From positions 1-21,945 of the forward strand of contig JBDHRG010000045.1 in the NCBI GenBank assembly GCA_039807445.1: a DNA stretch of 21,945 bases, read 5' to 3'. The translations under genes were made by a program, and so were the position numbers. The stretch comes from JBDHRG01 sp039807445. GTDB lineage: Bacteria > Pseudomonadota > Gammaproteobacteria > Competibacterales > Competibacteraceae. Shown here one piece after another: positions 15,696 through 21,945 of this stretch. The notes beneath the pieces were generated by a model that was not told the DNA's origin, did no database searches, and was given only the letters and a program-made list of their open reading frames with translations. Every line of letters starts with the position of its first letter. Position 1 is the stretch's first letter.

Positions 15696-15725
15696 GCGCA
15701 TCCCGACGAAAACGAAGCATTGCCG

Positions 15726-16646
15726 ATGGATACAGCCCTTGTTCGCAGCTATCTGCTCGACCTGCAGAGCCGCATCTGCGCCGCGATCGAAGCCGAGGAT
15801 GGTGCCGCGCGCTTCGAGGAAGACGCCTGGGAGCGCCCGGAGGAAGGTCCTGGGCTGAAGGGTGGCGGACGCTCGCACGTGCTGGCCGAGGGCGCGGTGT
15901 TCGAGCAGGCCGGGATCAATTTCTCGCACGTGCGCGGCGAGCGGCTGCCGCCGTCGGCGAGCGCGCACCGCCCCGATCTCGCCGGGCGCGCGTTTCAGGC
16001 GCTCGGCGTCAGCTTGGTGGTCCATCCGCGCAATCCGTACGTGCCGACTTCGCACGCCAACGTGCGCTTCTTCGTCGCCGAGCAGGAAGACGAGGCGCCG
16101 GTGTGGTGGTTCGGTGGCGGTTTCGACCTGACGCCGTACTACGGCTTCGAGGACGACTGCGTGCACTGGCACCGTACCGCGAAAGCCGCGTGCGAACCCT
16201 TCGGCGAAGACCTCTACCCGCGCTTCAAGCGCTGGTGCGACGAGTACTTCTTCCTGAAGCACCGCGGCGAGCCGCGCGGCATCGGCGGGCTGTTTTTCGA
16301 CGACTTCAACGAGGGCGGTTTCGAGCGCGGCTTCGGTCTGATGCGGAGCGTCGGCGACGCCTACCTCGCCGCCTACCTGCCGCTGGTGCAGCGGCACAAG
16401 GCGACGCCGTACGGTGAGCGCGAGCGCGAGTTCCAGCTCTATCGCCGCGGGCGCTACGTCGAGTTCAATCTGGTCTGGGACCGCGGCACGCTGTTCGGGC
16501 TGCAGAGCGGCGGGCGCACCGAGTCGATCCTGATGTCGATGCCGCCGCGGGTCGCATGGCGCTACAATTGGCGGCCCGAGCCCGGCACCCCCGAGGCGAG
16601 GCTGTACGAGGTGTTCCTGCAGCCGCGCGACTGGGCCGCCGAATAG
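15726..16646 (+). CDS. hemF: Oxygen-dependent coproporphyrinogen III oxidase
   Basis: HemF converts coproporphyrinogen III to protoporphyrinogen IX with O2 in heme synthesis, in the cytoplasm as a dimer. The 306-residue chain matches the family in length (E. coli 299). Conserved blocks are present: FEEDAWERPEEGPGLKGGG-type N-terminus, GVSLVVHPRNPYVPTSHANVRFF, WWFGGGFDLTPYYGFEDD, RGIGGLFFDDFNEGGFE and YVEFNLVWDRGTLFGLQSGGR. The ATG at 15726 was chosen; an in-frame TTG two codons upstream is less likely. The presence of the oxygen-dependent enzyme indicates aerobic heme synthesis. The gene stands alone, with its own candidate promoter. Confidence 0.97.
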   Translation: MDTALVRSYLLDLQSRICAAIEAEDGAARFEEDAWERPEEGPGLKGGGRSHVLAEGAVFEQAGINFSHVRGERLPPSASAHRPDLAGRAFQALGVSLVVHPRNPYVPTSHANVRFFVAEQEDEAPVWWFGGGFDLTPYYGFEDDCVHWHRTAKAACEPFGEDLYPRFKRWCDEYFFLKHRGEPRGIGGLFFDDFNEGGFERGFGLMRSVGDAYLAAYLPLVQRHKATPYGEREREFQLYRRGRYVEFNLVWDRGTLFGLQSGGRTESILMSMPPRVAWRYNWRPEPGTPEARLYEVFLQPRDWAAE

Positions 16647-16705
16647 CCTCCGCCGGCGCGCCGCCACCGTATACGCTCTCCGCAAGCTTCCGGAGGGCAT
16701 CGCGT

Positions 16706-18103
16706 ATGGGACGCTGGCTCGCATGGGTTCTACCGTGGTTCCTCGCCGGCTGCGCGAGCTTCGCGCCGCCGGACGCTGCGCCCGGCTGCGGCGCGCTGTA
16801 CGCGGCGCTGCGCGATGCCGCCGGCGCGGTGCCGAGCTACCCGGTCGAGCTGCCGGCCTTCCCCGGGCTGGCGCTCGATCGCTTCCTCGCCGATGCGGCG
16901 CGCGAAGCCACCGATGCGCCGCGCCGCGCCGCCCGGCTCGCGCGCCTCGCCGAGCAGGGGCGCTGGCTGCGCGAAACGCGGCTCGCGGGGCTGCCGGAAA
17001 CCCTGCCGCCGTCGCTCGCGCCGCGTGCGACGCTCGACGCCGGCGCCGACGCCGTCATCGCCGCGCTGCGCGCCGATCCGGCGCGTTTCGAGCGCTTGCG
17101 TGCAGCGGCCCGGATCCCCTCCGACTACTCGCTGGCGCAGCAAGTCTTCGGCGTTTACCCGCTGAGCGCGATTCCCGTCCATGTCGGCGTGCGCGCTTAT
17201 CAGCGCGCGGTGGCGGCGCGCTTCGCTGCGCCGCCGGTGGCTGCCGCCGGCACCGTGACGTACGTGCCGCCGGCATCGCCCGGCCCGGTATACGGTCCCC
17301 TCGCGCGCGATGCGCTCGGCATCCCGCAGCCCGCACCGGCGCAGCTCGAAGCGCTGTTCGCGCGCCACGCGCCGGTGTTCGAGCTCGCGACTGCAAGCCG
17401 TGCCGACCTGCCCGGCGCACCGGTGTTCCGTGCCGACGGTACGCCCGATGTCGACCCGCACGCGCCGCTCGTCTACCGCTATGCCAGTTTCGCGCGCTGG
17501 GGCGGGCGGGCGGTGCTGCAGCTGAACTACCTGCTCTGGTTCGCCGCCCGCCCGCCAGCGGCGCGAGTCGACATCTACGCCGGGGCGCTCGACGGGCTGC
17601 TCTGGCGCGTGACGCTCGATGCCGACGGTGTGCCGCTCGCCTACGACAGCCTCCACTCCTGCGGCTGCTACCATCTGCTGTTCCCGCGCCCGGGGCTGCG
17701 GCTGCGGCCCGAGACGCGCGACTGGGCCGAGCCGCCGCTGGCGCCGTTGCCCGCGCCGGTGCTGATGCCCGGTGAGCGCGTGATCATCAGGCTGAGCGCC
17801 GGCGATCACCAGATCGTCGGGCTCGGAGCCGGCCGCTCCGCCGGCATTCCTTACCGCTGGCGCGACTACGCGGCGCTGTACCGGACGCCGGTCGAGATGG
17901 ACGGTGCCCGTCCGTTGTTCGGTCCCGACGGGCTGGTGGCCGGCAGCGAGCGCCCCGAGCGCTGGCTGCTGTGGCCGACCGGTGTGATCTCGCCCGGCGC
18001 GATGCGTGAGCGCGGCCGCCACGCGATCGCCTTCCTCGGCGAGCGCGCCTTCGACGATCCGGACCTGCTGGAGTCGATGCTGGTCGAGGAGGGCGGTAAA
18101 TGA
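16706..18103 (+). CDS. Uncharacterised lipoprotein with HxCxCxH motif
   Basis: This 465-residue protein has a short leader with a perfect lipobox (FLAGC, C16), so it should be lipid-anchored in the envelope. I do not recognise a named family. The mature part starts with an alanine/arginine-rich helical region (about 20-170). A more conserved-looking segment follows, with YRYASFARWGG, LQLNYLLWF and DIYAGALDGLLWRVTLDADGVPL. It ends in a striking H317-S-C319-G-C321-Y-H323 cluster that could bind metal or a cofactor. Near the end, RLSAGDHQIVGL and RWLLWPTGVISPGAMRERGRHA are notable. The ATG has a clear CGGAGG ribosome binding site 8 bases upstream, which rules out starts inside hemF. It overlaps the next gene by 4 bp, making it first in a three-gene exported-protein operon. 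Confidence 0.85.
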   Translation: MGRWLAWVLPWFLAGCASFAPPDAAPGCGALYAALRDAAGAVPSYPVELPAFPGLALDRFLADAAREATDAPRRAARLARLAEQGRWLRETRLAGLPETLPPSLAPRATLDAGADAVIAALRADPARFERLRAAARIPSDYSLAQQVFGVYPLSAIPVHVGVRAYQRAVAARFAAPPVAAAGTVTYVPPASPGPVYGPLARDALGIPQPAPAQLEALFARHAPVFELATASRADLPGAPVFRADGTPDVDPHAPLVYRYASFARWGGRAVLQLNYLLWFAARPPAARVDIYAGALDGLLWRVTLDADGVPLAYDSLHSCGCYHLLFPRPGLRLRPETRDWAEPPLAPLPAPVLMPGERVIIRLSAGDHQIVGLGAGRSAGIPYRWRDYAALYRTPVEMDGARPLFGPDGLVAGSERPERWLLWPTGVISPGAMRERGRHAIAFLGERAFDDPDLLESMLVEEGGK

Positions 18104-18750
18104 CGATGCGCCGCGTCGCTGCGTGCTGCGTGCTGTGGCTGTGCGCCAGCACGACGCTGAAGGCCGACAGCCTTGTGGTCGGCAACTTCTCGGCTGGCGA
18201 TCTCGCCGGCTGGAAACCACATAGTTTCCACGGCGCGACGCTCTACCGCCTCGATCACGTCGACGGACGCACGGGTCTGCGCGCCGACAGCCACGCCAGT
18301 GCCTCGGGCATGGTCCGCGAGCTGCCGATCGATCTCGAACGCACGCCGGTCTTGCACTGGTGGTGGCGCGTCGCCAACGTGCTCGACGGTATCGACGAGC
18401 GCACGAAAGCCGGCGACGACTACCCGGCGCGTGTCTACGTCGTGGTGTCAGGCGGCGCGGCGTTCTGGCGCACACGCACGCTGGTGTACGTGTGGTCGAG
18501 CGCGCAGCCGGCCGGCAGCCGCTGGGACAGCGCCTATACCTCGAACGCGAAGATGATCGCACTGCGCTCCGGGGCGAAGGCGGCAGGGCGCTGGGTCGAG
18601 GAGCGGCGCGACGTGCGCGCCGACTTGCGCGCCGCCTTCGGCGAAGACATCACGCGCATCGATGCCGTTGCGGTGATGACCGACACCGACGACAGCGGCC
18701 AGGCGGCGACCGCCTGGTACGGCGACATCGACTTCGAGGTTCCCCGATGA
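18100..18750 (+). CDS. DUF3047 family periplasmic protein
   Basis: This 216-residue protein has a signal peptide (MTMRRVAACCVLWLCAST, likely cleavage after A22). The mature domain fits DUF3047: VGNFSAGDLAGWKPHSF at its start, then TPVLHWWWRVANVLDG, the DDYPARVYVVVSG segment, LVYVWSS and a terminal AVAVMTDTDDSGQAATAWYGDIDF. The mixed beta, aromatic-rich pattern suggests a jelly-roll carbohydrate- or ligand-binding fold, but the family has no established function that I know. It overlaps its neighbours on both sides by ATGA (18100-18103 and 18747-18750), so it is co-translated with the lipoprotein and the DUF2845-like protein and probably acts with them in the envelope. Confidence 0.88.
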   Translation: MTMRRVAACCVLWLCASTTLKADSLVVGNFSAGDLAGWKPHSFHGATLYRLDHVDGRTGLRADSHASASGMVRELPIDLERTPVLHWWWRVANVLDGIDERTKAGDDYPARVYVVVSGGAAFWRTRTLVYVWSSAQPAGSRWDSAYTSNAKMIALRSGAKAAGRWVEERRDVRADLRAAFGEDITRIDAVAVMTDTDDSGQAATAWYGDIDFEVPR

Positions 18751-19029
18751 AGCCGTGGACCGTGCTGGCGGGGTTGTTGCTGTGCACTGCGGCGGCGGCC
18801 GACTCGTTCCGCTTCGGCAACGGCCGCATCGTCACCGACGGCATGAGCCGCGCCGAGGTGCTGGTGCGGATCGGGCCGCCGCTGTCGCGCGAGACGTTGT
18901 CGATCGGCATCAACAACGTCGAGTCGCGCGAGCTGTGGCTCTACCGCACCGAGGGCGCGGTCGCCGGCGAATACCTGGTGACGATCATCGTCCAGGGCGA
19001 CCGGGTGGTCGAGATCCGCAGCGAGCCGA

Positions 19030-19037
<8 letters not shown>
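18747..19037 (+). CDS. DUF2845-like small periplasmic protein
   Basis: This 96-residue protein has a signal peptide (MKPWTVLAGLLLCTAAAA, cleavage near residue 18). A small domain follows: FRFGNGRIVTDGMSRAEVLVRIGPP, then ELWLYRT and YLVTIIVQGDRVVEIRSE. This is the layout of DUF2845 and, more distantly, of the SmpA/OmlA-BamE type fold, in which 'G.s..eV....GpP' precedes a two-strand hairpin. Function is unknown. It is last in the three-gene exported operon, and its final 8 bp overlap the end of the convergent arsS gene (19030-19037), leaving no room for a terminator between them. Confidence 0.82.
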
Positions 19038-19992
<955 letters not shown>

Positions 19993-20021
19993 GCAGGGGC
20001 TCCGGGTCGATCCGAGATTCC

Positions 20022-20027
20022 AGCATA
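20022..20027 (-). promoter_or_regulatory. Candidate -10 element for arsS
   Basis: On the minus strand GCGTATGCTGG contains TATGCT (20027 to 20022), 29 bases before the arsS start in the 63-bp paaX-arsS gap. It matches the element before hemF and inside the ACP leader. No consensus -35 is seen at the right distance. It would let arsS be expressed separately from paaX. Confidence 0.35.
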
Positions 20028-20055
20028 CGCCGTCCGGCGCCGCAGCGGATGCAGC

Positions 20056-21015
20056 TCACGACGCTTCGGCGGGCTCCGGCTCGCGCCCTGGCGCCTCGAG
20101 CCCGCCGAAGCGCGCGTAGTAGTACGGTGCGGCTTCAGGCAGCGGGCCGTCGGCGGTTTCCATCGTGTCCATCAGGTGCTGCTCGGCCGGGCCGTGCGTC
20201 AGCCGGTACAGGTTGCGGCACAGCAGCCGTGCCGCGGCGCCGGTCCAGTCCGGGGGCAGCAGCTCGTCGGGCAGCTGCGGGTCGCGCAGCAGCACACGGC
20301 GGAATTCGTGGATCAACAGCATGCGCACCAGCAGGCATTCGGCGGGATCGAGCGCCTCGGCGGCGGCGAGCGCGCGCCACACCGGGCGGAAGCGGTCGAG
20401 GAAGTGGCGGTAGCCGCGCGACAGTTGCTCGAGGTTCCAGCAGGCGCCGACCAGCTCGTGCAGCGGGCGGCCCGACAGCTCGGTGTCGCTGTGCGCGCTC
20501 ATCACCACCACCTTGTCCTGCATGCCCTGCGCCTCGAGCGTCGCCAGCGCGTCGCCGAATTCGACGCCGGGGTGCGCGAGCACGCCGGGGGCGATCATGC
20601 CGAAGCCGGCCCAGCCGAGCTCGCGCTTGAGCTGCTCGCGCGCCGATGCCGCGAGGGTGGGCAGCGCGGTGAATACCAGACACCAGCCGCCGTCCCACTG
20701 CCGCTGCGGCAGCGCGTAGATGCGCCGGTACGCGTTTTCGAAGCGCCGCCGGCCGCTCGCGGTGAGGCTGTAATAGCTGCGCCGGCCGATCTGCTGCGAG
20801 CTGAGCCAGCCTTCCTGCGACAGCCGGAACACCGAGGTGCGTACCAGGCGCTGGTTGACGCCGAAGGCCTCGATCAGGCGGATCAGGCTGCCGAGCCAGA
20901 CCGTGCCGCCGTGCGGCGCGATCGCGTCGCCGTACAGCGTGATGATCAGTGAGCCGGCGCGCACCGGCTTGCGGGCGCGGAATTCGTCGAGCAGCTTGGA
21001 GACGGCTTCGGTCAT
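20056..21015 (-). CDS. paaX: PaaX-family transcriptional repressor
   Basis: PaaX proteins repress aromatic degradation genes until phenylacetyl-CoA binds. This 319-residue protein has an N-terminal winged helix (about 15-90: SLIITLYGDAIAPHGGTVWLGSLIRLIEAFGVNQRLVRTSVFRLSQEGWL, given here in outline), followed by IGRRSYYSLTASGRRRFE. A central ferredoxin-like segment begins WDGGWCLVF, and the C-terminal PaaX domain (LLIHEFRRVLLRDPQLPDELLPPDW) is intact. Length is that of E. coli PaaX (316). No purine-rich ribosome binding site precedes the ATG; instead the upstream strand reads CCTCC. A divergent ABC transporter binding-protein gene lies 368 bp away, so PaaX may control that transporter and itself. 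The effector (phenylacetyl-CoA or another CoA thioester) cannot be read from the sequence. Confidence 0.93.
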   Translation of the reverse strand: MTEAVSKLLDEFRARKPVRAGSLIITLYGDAIAPHGGTVWLGSLIRLIEAFGVNQRLVRTSVFRLSQEGWLSSQQIGRRSYYSLTASGRRRFENAYRRIYALPQRQWDGGWCLVFTALPTLAASAREQLKRELGWAGFGMIAPGVLAHPGVEFGDALATLEAQGMQDKVVVMSAHSDTELSGRPLHELVGACWNLEQLSRGYRHFLDRFRPVWRALAAAEALDPAECLLVRMLLIHEFRRVLLRDPQLPDELLPPDWTGAAARLLCRNLYRLTHGPAEQHLMDTMETADGPLPEAAPYYYARFGGLEAPGREPEPAEAS

Positions 21016-21058
21016 CGGAGGTCAAGGAGGCGTGCGCACGGGAGGAGAGCTATATCTT

Positions 21059-21081
21059 AACCGGCAACGTGATACCGGCAA
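21059..21081. promoter_or_regulatory. Direct repeat near the paaX 5' end, candidate operator
   Basis: AACCGGCAA (21059-21067) and TACCGGCAA (21073-21081) differ at one base and are spaced 14 bp start to start. They lie 44-66 bp upstream of the paaX ATG, where the paaX promoter should be. They could bind PaaX or another regulator. The repeat is seen directly; the role is inferred. Confidence 0.4.
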
Positions 21082-21155
21082 GCGCGAAGATCAGGAACGC
21101 TTCCAGGCCGCCGTTGATGGCCAGCACTGGGCTTGGCAAGTCGATTCTTACGATT

Positions 21156-21195
21156 TGATACATGATTGGTTTTGTTTTCCAATGTTTGTGTATCA
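21156..21195. promoter_or_regulatory. Interrupted inverted repeat in AT-rich intergenic DNA
   Basis: TGATACA (21156-21162) is mirrored by TGTATCA (21189-21195), and inside it ATTGG (21165-21169) is mirrored by CCAAT (21179-21183) around a T-rich centre. The inner gaps are unequal (2 and 5 bases), so the dyad is imperfect. Its position between divergent genes and its dyad nature suggest a repressor site for the transporter, for paaX or for both. It does not obviously match the E. coli PaaX site as I remember it. Confidence 0.45.
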
Positions 21196-21248
21196 TTGTG
21201 GTCGCACACGGAGAGGTACTGCCGTACTTCGGTCGGGCGCTGCAAGGC

Positions 21249-21278
21249 TTGCGTTGTTCGACCAAATAGTTTTATATA
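21249..21278 (+). promoter_or_regulatory. Candidate sigma-70 promoter for the binding-protein gene
   Basis: TTGCGT (21249-21254), an 18-bp spacer and TATATA (21273-21278) make a plausible promoter, with a start near 21285 and a leader of about 100 bases. A short perfect dyad GCAAG-G-CTTGC (21242-21252) overlaps the -35 box and could be a regulator site. Confidence 0.4.
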
Positions 21279-21383
21279 AAAACAAATAATCATCCGGCAA
21301 TATTATGAGCTAGATGAAAAAAAAAAGATTTCACCAACAACGATTCCGGACATCAGCGCCGGAGCTCGAGAGGAGAGCAAACG

Positions 21384-21945
21384 ATGACCCCCTTTGCCCG
21401 CACCCTGCTGGCCGCCGCCGCGCTCGGCATCGGCACCCAGGCCCAGGCTGCCGACCCGATCAAGATCGGCTCGGTGCTGTCGGTTACCGGACCGGCCGCC
21501 TTCCTCGGCGACCCGGAGCTGAAGACCCTGCAGCTGTACATCGACAAGCTCAACGCCGAGGGCGGCGTGCTCGGGCGCCCGCTCGAGCTGGTGCACTACG
21601 ACGACGCCGGCGAAGCCGCCAAGGCCAACACCTTCGTCAAGCGCCTGATCGAGAACGACAAGGTCGACATCATCCTCGGCGGAACCACCACCGGCGCGAC
21701 GATGGCGGCGGTGCCGCTGGTCGAGAAGGCCGAGATCCCGTTCATCTCGTTCGCCGGCGGCGTGCCGATCGTCGATCCGGTCAAGAAGTGGGTGTTCAAG
21801 ACCCCGCACACCGACCGCATGGCGTGCGAGAAAGTGTTCGAAGACATGAACAAGCGCGGTCTCGCCAAGCTCGCGCTGCTGTCCGAAACCAGCGGCTTCG
21901 GCAAGTCGGGCCATGAGCAGTGCCTCGCCGCAGCGCCCAAGATGG
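21384..21945 (+). CDS. Branched-chain-type ABC transporter substrate-binding protein (3' end outside window)
   Basis: The visible 187 residues are the start of a periplasmic Leu/Ile/Val-binding-type protein (peripla_BP_6 fold). A signal peptide MTPFARTLLAAAALGIG...AQA is cleaved before ADPIKIG (near residue 23). The first lobe follows: IGSVLSVTGPAAFLGDPELKT, LNAEGGVLGRPLELVHYDDAG, KVDIILGGTTTGATMAAVP, then IPFISFAGG, and LALLSETSGFGKSGHE at the edge. Such proteins deliver amino acids or aromatic acids to LivHMGF-like permeases. Proximity to paaX hints at an aromatic or phenylacetate-like ligand, which is inference only. A strong ribosome binding site AGGAGA ends 7 bases before ATG. The family is about 370-400 residues, so about half is outside the window. 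Confidence 0.9.
   Translation, partial: MTPFARTLLAAAALGIGTQAQAADPIKIGSVLSVTGPAAFLGDPELKTLQLYIDKLNAEGGVLGRPLELVHYDDAGEAAKANTFVKRLIENDKVDIILGGTTTGATMAAVPLVEKAEIPFISFAGGVPIVDPVKKWVFKTPHTDRMACEKVFEDMNKRGLAKLALLSETSGFGKSGHEQCLAAAPKM

Larger units (their letters stand above)
21016..21383. other. Divergent regulatory region between paaX and the transporter gene
   Basis: This 368-bp stretch has no convincing gene. The first 120 bp are of moderate GC content, and the part from about 21140 to 21335 is conspicuously AT-rich compared with the rest of the window, including a run of ten A's (21317-21326). It holds the direct repeats, dyads and promoter listed separately. A 71-codon minus-strand frame (21050-21265) has a hydrophobic C-terminal stretch (GGLEAFLIFALAGITL) but no ribosome binding site and an AT-rich non-coding-like N-terminal part. 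It may be a decayed gene fragment or chance. Confidence 0.7.

Noticed and set aside
15720..15725. TTG start two codons before the hemF ATG
   Set aside because: ATG at 15726 is the better initiator and fits the family N-terminus; nothing supports the TTG.
16556..16705. Earlier in-frame starts for the lipoprotein inside hemF
   Set aside because: The start at 16706 has a strong ribosome binding site and gives a perfect lipobox; earlier starts would bury the signal peptide.
21133..21150. TGGCAAG followed by TTCTT, resembling a sigma-54 promoter
   Set aside because: The -12 half lacks the required GC (TTGC), so it does not fit the consensus.

Overview
The window looks like a chromosomal segment of a high-GC betaproteobacterium. 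The Rhodocyclales (Azoarcus/Thauera/Aromatoleum-like bacteria) are my best guess, from gene order and content rather than from any database search. The leftward cluster def-fmt-rsmB-DUF4390-ntrY-ntrX-trkA, divergent from LysM-dprA-smg-topA, is a familiar betaproteobacterial housekeeping block. A PaaX-type regulator beside a branched-chain-type ABC transporter binding protein suggests aromatic-acid metabolism nearby.

Left part (1-7764, minus strand): seven genes read leftward with ATGA overlaps, abutting ends or short gaps, so they probably form one long operon starting upstream of def. They cover removal of the formyl group (def), formylation of initiator tRNA (fmt), 16S rRNA methylation (rsmB), a secreted DUF4390 protein, the NtrY/NtrX two-component pair and the potassium-uptake subunit TrkA, which is cut by the window start. 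A perfect 26-bp palindrome separates def from fmt.

Middle part (7765-16646, plus strand): a LysM surface protein, dprA, smg and topA are followed by a patchwork. There is an ATGA-coupled pair of a small orphan protein and a PIN-domain protein, then tsaC, a stand-alone acyl carrier protein and a one-pass membrane protein with a C-terminal SPOR-like fold pattern, then hemF. The small protein/PIN pair and the ACP/membrane pair are visibly less GC-rich than tsaC, topA and hemF. They look like accessory genes placed around core genes, and they are the best candidates here for undescribed biology.

Right part (16647-21945): three exported proteins overlap by 4 bp each (a lipoprotein with an H-x-C-x-C-x-H motif, a DUF3047 protein and a DUF2845-like protein). 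They run tail-to-tail into an ArsS-type radical SAM gene. Upstream of ArsS is a PaaX-family repressor gene. A 368-bp partly AT-rich intergenic region with direct repeats, dyads and a plausible promoter separates paaX from a divergent periplasmic binding protein gene that runs off the window.

No rRNA, tRNA, CRISPR array, insertion sequence or prophage gene was seen. Many long antisense reading frames exist but are GC-rich shadows of the genes listed.
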